Source of the DNA: an uncultured Paraglaciecola sp. | GTDB taxonomy: Bacteria; Pseudomonadota; Gammaproteobacteria; Enterobacterales; Alteromonadaceae | Length of the DNA stretch: 5,436 nucleotides | Assembly: GCA_905479025.1 (NCBI GenBank) | Contig: CAJQKX010000383.1 | Span: forward strand, 1 to 5,436 | Reading direction: 5' to 3' | Shown here: one piece after another, positions 1 to 5,436 of the stretch | Layout: each line of letters begins with the position of its first letter | Position numbering within the stretch: the first letter of the stretch is position 1 | Notes under the pieces: model-generated | Told to the model about the DNA's origin: nothing | Seen by the model: only the letters and a program-made list of their open reading frames with translations | The model's database searches: none | Translations under genes and position numbers: made by a program

Positions 1-582
1 CACTTGGCCTTCAAGGTACATATGCTCTTGGCCACCTATGATCAATTCACCTTCAATATGAATAGGGCTCTTGGCAAAACTCTGTTCAAAATCTCCGCGG
101 CGCATAAAGTGTGGTGGTCGCACAAAATTTTCTTGCTCCTTGGCCTGACTCACCGACAAACAAGCTTCTGTAGGCGAGATAATAATGTTTGCTTTTAATG
201 TTGCTTGACGAGCTAAATTTACGCTGGTCGCTAAAACTGCAAATATAGGTTGGCTGTGGTACAAGATTTTCGGGCCGGCTAACAATGGGTCACCCGGGAA
301 AACTGGACCTATGTCTGAATGGCCAGGTATATCATCTACTGTGATCACATCTATCACGCCCTCACTGGTTTTTACCTGTGACAAGTCAACGGATATTATT
401 ATGCCACTGGTTACATGACTAACGCCGACTGCAACATGATGGATGTTTGCAGCCTCTGGCATATCGTCAATGTATCGAGCTTGACCACTGACCTGACGCT
501 CTGCACTTTCATGATTATGTGATTTGCCTGCAGCAGCTTGATTTTTGGCATCAAATGTAGGCTGCTCAATAAGTTTACGCAT
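1..582 (-). CDS. xdhB: Xanthine dehydrogenase, molybdopterin-binding subunit XdhB (partial, N-terminal 194 codons)
   Basis: This is the start of the catalytic large subunit, which binds the molybdenum cofactor and hydroxylates hypoxanthine/xanthine to urate in the cytoplasm. The frame is open from the ATG at 582 to position 1, so the rest of the gene (usually about 750-800 residues) lies left of the window. The protein begins MRKLIEQPTFDAK. It contains the typical GQARYIDDMP entry to the a/b-hammerhead domain (residues 33-42), the PVFPGDPLLA stretch near residue 93, and GGQEHMYLEGQ at residues 183-193. By family alignment Gln185 matches the cofactor-contacting Gln of bovine enzyme (Gln767 in GGQEHFYLE). 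The other catalytic residues, including the base Glu, are off the window and cannot be checked. The ATG is preceded by AAGGAAAG (599-592) and overlaps the xdhA stop by 8 nt (ATGCGTAA), so translation is probably coupled. Family assignment is secure; the symbol follows the two-subunit bacterial naming. Confidence 0.95.
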   Translation of the reverse strand, partial: MRKLIEQPTFDAKNQAAAGKSHNHESAERQVSGQARYIDDMPEAANIHHVAVGVSHVTSGIIISVDLSQVKTSEGVIDVITVDDIPGHSDIGPVFPGDPLLAGPKILYHSQPIFAVLATSVNLARQATLKANIIISPTEACLSVSQAKEQENFVRPPHFMRRGDFEQSFAKSPIHIEGELIIGGQEHMYLEGQV

Positions 583-2053
583 GTCGTATTTCTTTCCTTA
601 ATAGAGGAATATGTACCACACGAGTTGCAATTTTCTGGGTACTTTGGTTTGTTTCTAACCAAAAACGTTTCCATAAATTAGTCAACATACTAATTCTATA
701 CATCTTACTTGCCCGCACATCATCTAAAGGCGTGAAAGCTTGTTTGAGGATATCTTTGCCTATATCAAATGTTTCACTACTAGACCAAGATTTGCCTTTA
801 AGCTGAGTATTGAGCTCTAAAACTGTTGCTGGGATAGCCGCTACACCGCCAAAACCAGCATTGATGTTGCGTACTTTTCCATCAATGATTTGTAAATTGA
901 ACACGGCACAAACTGCTGAAATATCATCTTCATAGCGTTTTGATACCTTGTAGGCGCGAACGAGATTTTTGTGATCTGTGTAAGGGATAAAAATCGCTTC
1001 TATCCATTCAGATTTATATAATGCGGTTTTGCGGTAATCTAAAAAGAAATCACTTGCTGCAATGGATCTTTTTTGAAGCCCATTGTCGATATGTATAACG
1101 GCATTGAGGGCTAACAATGCAGGTGGCATATCGCCTATAGGCGAACCATTGGCGACGTTTCCACCAAGACTGGCTTGATTTCGAATAGGCGTGGCAGCAA
1201 AGCGCCAAAAAAGCTCGGATAACTCTGGGAAATGTTTTAACAAGCTCGATTCCATTTTACCAAAGGGAAGGGCGGCACCAATTAATAATCCCAACTCTTG
1301 TTCAACGAGCTGGTTTAAATCAGGCATCGCACTTAAGGCAATAAGCTTATCGAAGGATTTTAACTGTTGTGTGACTTGTAACGCTAAGTCAGTGCTACCT
1401 GCAAATATACCAGCTTGGGGATACTTAGCTTTCGCTGCTGCTAGCTCTTGTCTTGAAGTCGGAACCAGTAAATTATCTGTACTGATATTTTGACTTTTAA
1501 TTTCTTCTAAACGTTTAGCAGTCTGGATCTCTGCTTGTTCGAATTTATCAATCTGCTTATTTTGGCATGCACTTAATGCGGCATCGATAATGGGACGATA
1601 CCCTGTACAGCGGCATAAATTGCCAGAAAGTGCTTGGATAACCGTTTCTCTGTCTGGTTGTTCTTGTTGCTGATAAAGTGCAAACATCGACATAATAAAA
1701 CCTGGAGTACAAAAACCACATTGTGAGCCATGATGATCTACCAAGCTTTGTTGTACTGGATGTAAAACTTTTTCATCTTGTAAATGCTCAACGGTAATCA
1801 ATTGTTTGCCATGTAATGCGGATAAAAATGTCACACAACTATTAATAGCTTTATATTGAAGATTTCTCTTTGGTGTATTATTTGGAGAGACGACTTCAGC
1901 TAATACTACTGTACAGGCGCCACAATCCCCTGAAGCGCAGCCTTCTTTAGTACCTGTCAGATTTTTTTGTTCCCGTAAATACTCAAGCAAAGTTAAGTCA
2001 GCTCTGGCTTGACTTATGTGGATTATATCGTTGTTAAGTAAAAAGCTGATCAT
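575..2053 (-). CDS. xdhA: Xanthine dehydrogenase, 2Fe-2S/FAD subunit XdhA
   Basis: This small subunit carries electrons from the molybdenum site in XdhB through two 2Fe-2S clusters to FAD and NAD+. Starting at the ATG at 2053 gives 492 residues (MISFLLNN...). That start has GGAG six bases upstream (2063-2060) and matches the usual family N-terminus. A second ATG at 2065 would add MERH, and its upstream AGG is weaker. In 492-residue numbering the plant-ferredoxin-like domain has CASGDCGAC (Cys39, 44, 47) and NSC (Cys73). The helical domain has CGFC (Cys112, 115) and CRC (Cys147, 149), so all eight cluster ligands are present. The FAD domain follows, with FAGSTDLAL at about 217 and the IRNQASLGGNVANGSPIGD region at about 290-308. 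The C-terminal FAD-associated domain begins with VSKRYEDDISAV at about 370. Length fits the bacterial two-subunit form, and nothing is broken. It is first in an operon with xdhB and divergent from the regulator-puuE pair. Confidence 0.96.
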   Translation of the reverse strand: MISFLLNNDIIHISQARADLTLLEYLREQKNLTGTKEGCASGDCGACTVVLAEVVSPNNTPKRNLQYKAINSCVTFLSALHGKQLITVEHLQDEKVLHPVQQSLVDHHGSQCGFCTPGFIMSMFALYQQQEQPDRETVIQALSGNLCRCTGYRPIIDAALSACQNKQIDKFEQAEIQTAKRLEEIKSQNISTDNLLVPTSRQELAAAKAKYPQAGIFAGSTDLALQVTQQLKSFDKLIALSAMPDLNQLVEQELGLLIGAALPFGKMESSLLKHFPELSELFWRFAATPIRNQASLGGNVANGSPIGDMPPALLALNAVIHIDNGLQKRSIAASDFFLDYRKTALYKSEWIEAIFIPYTDHKNLVRAYKVSKRYEDDISAVCAVFNLQIIDGKVRNINAGFGGVAAIPATVLELNTQLKGKSWSSSETFDIGKDILKQAFTPLDDVRASKMYRISMLTNLWKRFWLETNQSTQKIATRVVHIPLLRKEIRHA

Positions 2054-2375
2054 GTGACGCTCCATTAAAGAGACCTAATATAATTATTATCCCGATTAGC
2101 GATGTTAAATACAATAAATAGTAGACTAAATGGTCAGTTTTTTATAATTTAAACGTTAATATCATAATATGTATAATTTTCAGTCAGATCCAAATGCTCT
2201 GGCCATTCATTTTGTTATGAGTTTAAAATTAGTTAAGCAATTAAAATGCCGATTGTTGAGCGTTATAGTAATTTCAATGTAACTGCTTATGGTTATATTA
2301 TTCCCCTAGATTGGGTGATATTTTCAATGTTAATCAAAGCATATGAAATTTTATACAACGGAAATTAAATATTAA
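2054..2375. promoter_or_regulatory. Divergent intergenic control region between xdhAB and regulator-puuE
   Basis: This AT-rich stretch has no convincing gene and must contain the promoters for both operons. For xdhA on the minus strand, a possible promoter is TTGTAT (2114-2109), 17 bp, GATAAT (2091-2086). The -10 matches consensus at 5 of 6 positions but the -35 at only 3 of 6. For the regulator on the plus strand, TTAAAA (2241-2246), 17 bp, TATAGT (2264-2269) is a candidate that would leave a leader of roughly 100 nt. Another -10-like TATATT lies at 2294-2299. In DNA this AT-rich such matches arise easily by chance, so both promoter calls are tentative. The most specific element is the RutR-like palindrome at 2122-2137, listed separately. 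A 9-bp direct repeat, TTTCAATGT, occurs at 2272-2280 and 2322-2330. Confidence 0.6.
2122..2137. promoter_or_regulatory. Candidate RutR-type operator
   Basis: The sequence TAGACTAAATGGTCAG matches 11 of the 14 specified positions of the E. coli RutR consensus TTGACCAnnTGGTCAA (consensus from memory). The right half TGGTCA is perfect. It is an imperfect inverted repeat, with GAC-A facing T-GTC. It lies immediately upstream of the tentative xdhA -35 and over 100 bp upstream of the tentative promoter of the divergent regulator. That the adjacent RutR-like protein binds here is inference from the site's resemblance and position; it could repress or activate xdhAB, and may also act on its own gene. 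Confidence 0.5.
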
Positions 2376-3026
2376 ATGTGTGCAAGTAAGAATCACAAAG
2401 AAATCAGTATTGGGGAGTTTAACCGCTGTAAAATATTAAATGCTGCTGAAAAGGAATTTGCTCTGCACGGTTATAAAGGAGCTCGGGTTCAGCAAATAGC
2501 AAATAGAGCTAAATTACCTAAAACCAATGTGCTTTATTATTTTAAATCTAAAGAGTTACTTTATATGGCTTTGTTGGAAGATATTCTTCGGTTATGGAAT
2601 AGTCGGTTTGATGAAGCAACTGTGAGTGACGATCCAGCTGAAGTACTAGCACATTATATTGCTGACAAAATGGAGATATCTCGTTGTCGACCAGACGCAT
2701 CCAAAATGTTTGCACTAGAAATTATCAATGGCGCACCTAATTTAGACAAGTTTTTTAAAGACCAGCATGCAAATTGGATGGCGGGCCGCGTAGATGTGAT
2801 AAAACAATGGATTGAGCAAGGTAAACTAGTTGCAACAGACCCTCATTATTTGCTCTTTAATATTTGGGCAACATCACAACATTATGCTGACTTTTCTGTG
2901 CAAATTAATGAACTCAGAGGCAAATCAATGACTCAAACTGATTTTACTGAAGCTACAAACAATTTGGTGAGGTTAATATTAACTGGCTGTGGTTTATCAG
3001 TTCCAACAGAATTTGAAGGTAGTTGA
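2376..3026 (+). CDS. TetR-family transcriptional regulator, RutR-like
   Basis: This is a 216-residue one-component repressor/activator. The N-terminal TetR DNA-binding domain spans about residues 18-65. It includes ILNAAEKEFALHGYKGARV and the helix-turn-helix QQIANRAKLPKTNVLYYFKS, whose LYYFKSKELLY end matches the LLYYFPSKEALY of E. coli RutR. The C-terminal ligand domain resembles the RutR/YcdC type: KMEISRCRPDASKMFALEIINGAP (about 98-121, against LEVSRDYPQASRLF in RutR) and IWATSQHYADFSVQI (163-177, against IWASTQHYADFAVQV). RutR senses uracil/thymine and controls pyrimidine use. Here the gene is divergent from xdhAB and its stop shares one base with the puuE start, so it most likely regulates purine catabolism; the ligand is unknown. 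The ATG at 2376 has only a weak upstream GGAAA (2360-2364, 11-bp spacing). I leave the symbol empty because orthology to rutR is not shown. Confidence 0.92.
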   Translation: MCASKNHKEISIGEFNRCKILNAAEKEFALHGYKGARVQQIANRAKLPKTNVLYYFKSKELLYMALLEDILRLWNSRFDEATVSDDPAEVLAHYIADKMEISRCRPDASKMFALEIINGAPNLDKFFKDQHANWMAGRVDVIKQWIEQGKLVATDPHYLLFNIWATSQHYADFSVQINELRGKSMTQTDFTEATNNLVRLILTGCGLSVPTEFEGS

Positions 3027-3928
3027 TGAAACATGCATACCCAAGGGATTTAATAGGTTATGGCCAATATCCCCCACATCCTAAATGGCCTAATCAAGCT
3101 AGGATAGCCGTGCAATTTGTTCTTAATTATGAAGAGGGTGGTGAAAACTGTGTGTTGCATGGTGATCAACAATCAGAAACTTTTTTATCAGAAATTATAG
3201 GCGCGCAGGCATACCCAGATAGACATTTAAGTATGGAGTCGATGTATGAATATGGCAGTCGTGCTGGCTTTTGGCGGCTTTATAATTTGTTTATTCGTTA
3301 TAATTTACCGATTACCGTATTTGGTGTCACGATGGCATTGCAACGCAATCCAGAAGCAGTAGCAGCTATGAAAGAGGCAAACTGGGAGATAGCGAGTCAC
3401 GCAATGCGCTGGATTAATTTTCAAGATATGCCTGAACCACAAGAAAAGAAAATGATGAATGCTGCGGTGCAGTTACATCAAGCTATCACAGGTAGTAAGC
3501 CTAAGGGATGGTATACCGGAAGAACAAGCCCTAACACCCTTAAATTGTTAGCTGAAAGAGATGACATTTTATACTGCGCCGACTCCTATGCAGATGACCT
3601 GCCGTATTACGATACTCAATACGCTAAACCTTTATTAATGGTGCCTTACACGTTGGATACTAACGATATGCGCTTTGCTACGCCACAAGGATTTAATAGT
3701 GGCGCACAGTTTTACGAGTATCTTAAAGATGCATTTGATGTGTTATATGCAGAGGGTGCAACAGCACCTAAAATGTTATCTATTGGTTTGCATTGTCGAA
3801 TTATCGGTCGCCCTGCACGTATGGCAGCATTGCAACGATTTATAGAATATGTGCAAAGCCATGATAAAGTGTGGTGCTGCACTAGAGAGCAGATTGCCTT
3901 GCATTGGAAAGAGCATTTTCCGGTGTGA
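3026..3928 (+). CDS. puuE: Allantoinase PuuE (polysaccharide-deacetylase-like)
   Basis: PuuE hydrolyses allantoin to allantoate in the cytoplasm, the ring-opening step after urate oxidation. It is not related to the metal-dependent amidohydrolase-type allantoinases: it was recruited from the NodB/polysaccharide deacetylase fold and is reported to work without a metal. The 300-residue protein matches the Pseudomonas PuuE pattern along its whole length, from YPRDLIGYGQYPPHPKWP (5-22) and VLNYEEGGE (32-40) through SMESMYEYGSRAG (69-81) and GWYTGRTSPNT (161-171). It continues with PYTLDTNDMRF (207-217), and YLKDAFDVLYAEGATAPKML plus GLHCRIIGRPARM (254-266) complete the match. One departure is SHAMRW at 124-129, where I recall SHGYRW in other PuuE proteins. 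The ATG at 3026 is chosen over the TTG at 3023 because GAAGGT (3015-3020) is well spaced from it. The ATG shares one base with the regulator's TGA (TGATG), indicating co-transcription and coupled translation. Confidence 0.95.
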   Translation: MKHAYPRDLIGYGQYPPHPKWPNQARIAVQFVLNYEEGGENCVLHGDQQSETFLSEIIGAQAYPDRHLSMESMYEYGSRAGFWRLYNLFIRYNLPITVFGVTMALQRNPEAVAAMKEANWEIASHAMRWINFQDMPEPQEKKMMNAAVQLHQAITGSKPKGWYTGRTSPNTLKLLAERDDILYCADSYADDLPYYDTQYAKPLLMVPYTLDTNDMRFATPQGFNSGAQFYEYLKDAFDVLYAEGATAPKMLSIGLHCRIIGRPARMAALQRFIEYVQSHDKVWCCTREQIALHWKEHFPV

Positions 3929-4143
3929 TGTTTAAGGCAGCTGTGTGTGAAAGCACGCCCAATAAAGTATATTCAAAACACCTTGTATTGGTCGTAAATT
4001 TACAGAAAATCGAGCGGGTATATACGAATTTTATTTAAACATGTTGGCTTGAAATTCACCTTACTAATTTTTAAATGATTTGTTATAATAATTTTCGTAG
4101 AAGCATAGGTTTCTGATTAGCGGTAACAACAGAGAGAATAAAA
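3929..4143. other. Intergenic region between puuE and the EAL-HDOD gene
   Basis: No gene is visible in these 215 bases. No clear intrinsic terminator follows puuE: a weak GTGTG/CACGC stem at about 3942-3957 lacks a T-tract. A perfect 10-bp palindrome, GTAAATTTAC, sits at 3994-4003 and could be a small operator or simply AT-rich chance. The right end carries the promoter candidate listed separately. Confidence 0.6.
4081..4089 (+). promoter_or_regulatory. Extended -10 promoter element for the EAL-HDOD gene
   Basis: TGTTATAAT is an exact TGnTATAAT extended -10 element, 54 bp upstream of the start codon. The hexamer at 17-bp spacing (4061-4066, TTACTA) is a poor -35, which fits an extended -10 promoter. 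This suggests the gene is transcribed separately from regulator-puuE. The call is from sequence match alone. Confidence 0.5.
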
Positions 4144-5367
4144 TTGAGCTTTTATGTGGCACGCCAACCTATCTTAGATAAGAATAAAAACTTATTTGCA
4201 TATGAATTATTACTCCGTGACAGCCTTGATAATATATTTCCCAAAAATATTAATGAAGATGAAGCCACTGCAAAAATAATTGAAGGATTAGAATTTAATT
4301 TAGGTTTGGAGAGTTTGACCAAAGGCTCATTAGCCTTTATCAATTTTACCCATGACTCCATTATAAATGGTTATCCATTTTTATTGGACAAAGATAAAAT
4401 TGTGGTTGAAATTCTTGAAACAGCCAAACCCAGTAAAAGGTTGTTAGATGCTTGTATTGATTTAAAAAATAAAGGTTATTCCATTGCGTTAGATGATTAC
4501 GAACATGATTCAGTGTGGAAATATTTTTTTCCATATGTTGACATCATAAAGCTCGATTATTCTTTAACAACTGAACAACAATTTCAGGAGATCATAACGG
4601 CTTTAAAACCGTTTCCTCATATCAAACTACTGGCAGAAAAGATTGAAACTTATTCTCATTTTCAACACGGATTAAGTATTGGCTGTGAGTATTTTCAAGG
4701 CTATTTTTTTAGTCGGCCTGAAATTATTAAGACGATTGCTTTTAATCCGTCTCAGATTGCTGTCGCTAACCTGTGGACCGAATTCAATAGAGCCGAAATC
4801 GATATTAAAAAGGTCACTTCAATATTTGAAGATGATATCAACCTGTCTTTTAAGTTATTACGTTATGTGCAATCTCCAATCTTTAAACGCGATGCTGTTA
4901 TACAGAGTATTAAACAAGCAATAATTGTGCTCGGGAGCCAAGAGCTAAAACGTTTTATTAGTTTGTTGTTTACAGCTCAATTCTCAACAGGTAAACCACA
5001 AGCCTTGACTGCCATGGTATTATCTAGAGGTCGTTTCTGCGAGTTAATGGTGAATGCAACCATGCCGACTAATTCTCAGCCCTCTGCATTCTTGATCGGA
5101 TTATTATCTTTAATTGATGCCATGGTGGATGGTGACATACATGAACTTATGGATAAATTACCTCTTCACAAAGATATGAAAGATGCGATCATTAATCGTA
5201 CAGGTGAGTCTGCATATTTTTTAAGATTATGTGAGCTATTTGAAAAGGCAGATTGGCAAAATATTGAACTGTTTTGCAAACAGATAAACATTGACCATGA
5301 ACAATCTTATCGTTTATTTCAAGATGCTTTAAATTGGGCTGACAAGAGAGTCTCTGCCATTCAATGA
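4144..5367 (+). CDS. EAL-HDOD domain protein (YuxH/CdgJ-type cyclic-di-GMP signalling)
   Basis: This cytoplasmic 407-residue protein has an N-terminal EAL-like domain (about 3-195) and a C-terminal HDOD domain (about 205-395), the architecture of the YuxH/CdgJ family. There is no signal peptide or membrane segment. The TTG start is chosen because the family begins close to FYVARQPIL, a stop lies in frame at 4114-4116, and no ATG lies between; the GAGAGA at 4132-4137 is a modest ribosome site. EAL positions: YELLLRD (Glu21) replaces the EAL motif, INF carries Asn67, VEILE has Glu89, DD is at 117-118, IIKLD has Lys136, AEK has Glu165 and QGYFFSRP has Gln185. The loop after DD is YEHDSVW instead of the glycine-rich FGTGYSS of active phosphodiesterases, and AEG is AEK. 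The metal/substrate ligands are therefore largely kept but the loop is degenerate, and activity cannot be predicted. The HDOD part (EDDINLSFKLLRYVQSP, AIIVLGSQELKRF) is a regulatory helical domain without HD phosphohydrolase residues. No functional link to the purine genes is evident. Confidence 0.93.
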   Translation: MSFYVARQPILDKNKNLFAYELLLRDSLDNIFPKNINEDEATAKIIEGLEFNLGLESLTKGSLAFINFTHDSIINGYPFLLDKDKIVVEILETAKPSKRLLDACIDLKNKGYSIALDDYEHDSVWKYFFPYVDIIKLDYSLTTEQQFQEIITALKPFPHIKLLAEKIETYSHFQHGLSIGCEYFQGYFFSRPEIIKTIAFNPSQIAVANLWTEFNRAEIDIKKVTSIFEDDINLSFKLLRYVQSPIFKRDAVIQSIKQAIIVLGSQELKRFISLLFTAQFSTGKPQALTAMVLSRGRFCELMVNATMPTNSQPSAFLIGLLSLIDAMVDGDIHELMDKLPLHKDMKDAIINRTGESAYFLRLCELFEKADWQNIELFCKQINIDHEQSYRLFQDALNWADKRVSAIQ

Positions 5368-5436
5368 TTATTGTCACATGGAAAACTCGAACCAGTGAAG
5401 TATTTGCGGCTCACTGGCGAAGATATCCTTATTGAT
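5368..5436. other. Unassigned right edge with inverted repeat
   Basis: Too little sequence remains to call a gene. On the plus strand the frame is open from 5368 to the edge, in register with the preceding EAL-HDOD gene beyond its TGA, with possible starts TTG at 5371 and GTG at 5395. The GTG has GGAAAA upstream and would begin (V/M)KYLRLTGEDILID. On the minus strand a frame is open from the edge to a TGA at 5376-5374, ending EPQILHWFEFSM, and could be the tail of a convergent gene. An inverted repeat CCAGTGA/TCACTGG (5392-5398, 5411-5417; 12-base loop) lies within. Either reading could be chance at this length. Confidence 0.35.

Noticed and set aside
411..674. Minus-strand open frame across the xdhA/xdhB junction
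   Set aside because: It overlaps two clearly conserved genes in another frame and has no family resemblance.
1191..1493. 100-codon plus-strand open frame inside xdhA
   Set aside because: It is antisense to the conserved FAD domain of xdhA, has no recognisable motif, and is explained by the coding bias of the real gene.
2378..2397. CRP-like TGTG...TCACA spanning the regulator's first codons
   Set aside because: The half-sites are separated by the wrong distance for a CRP site (19 bp total instead of 16) and lie within coding sequence.
3023..3025. TTG as alternative puuE start
   Set aside because: The adjacent ATG at 3026 has the better start codon and good spacing to GAAGGT, and it forms the common TGATG overlap.
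3936..3960. Possible terminator hairpin after puuE
   Set aside because: The GTGTG/CACGC stem is short with a wobble pair and no T-tract follows.
4144..5367. Functional partnership of the EAL-HDOD protein with the purine genes
   Set aside because: It has its own promoter-like element, a 215-bp gap from puuE and no shared domain logic; adjacency alone is not support.

Overview
The window looks like a piece of a gammaproteobacterial chromosome, probably a marine Alteromonadales-type bacterium. This is inferred from the low GC content, the close match of the allantoinase to Pseudomonas-type PuuE, and the RutR-like regulator; no database search was possible. It is a purine-degradation locus followed by an apparently unrelated signalling gene.

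Layout. Positions 1-582 (minus strand) hold the first 194 codons of xdhB, the molybdenum-cofactor subunit of xanthine dehydrogenase, which runs off the left edge. Its start overlaps by 8 nt the end of xdhA (575-2053, minus), the 2Fe-2S/FAD subunit. An AT-rich intergenic region of about 320 bp (2054-2375) separates this operon from a divergent plus-strand pair: a RutR-like TetR-family regulator (2376-3026) and puuE allantoinase (3026-3928), joined by a one-base stop/start overlap. The intergenic region contains a 16-bp imperfect palindrome at 2122-2137 that resembles the E. coli RutR operator and is the best candidate for control of one or both operons. A 215-bp gap with a consensus extended -10 leads to a TTG-started EAL-HDOD protein (4144-5367). 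The last 69 bases cannot be assigned with confidence.

How the genes work together. XdhAB would oxidise hypoxanthine/xanthine to urate. Urate oxidation to allantoin must be encoded outside the window, and PuuE then opens the allantoin ring to allantoate. The regulator resembles the pyrimidine sensor RutR but sits inside a purine pathway, so it may answer to a purine-pathway metabolite. That change of ligand is the most interesting hypothesis here, and it is inference. I found no mobile element, CRISPR array, RNA gene or clearly novel multi-gene system.
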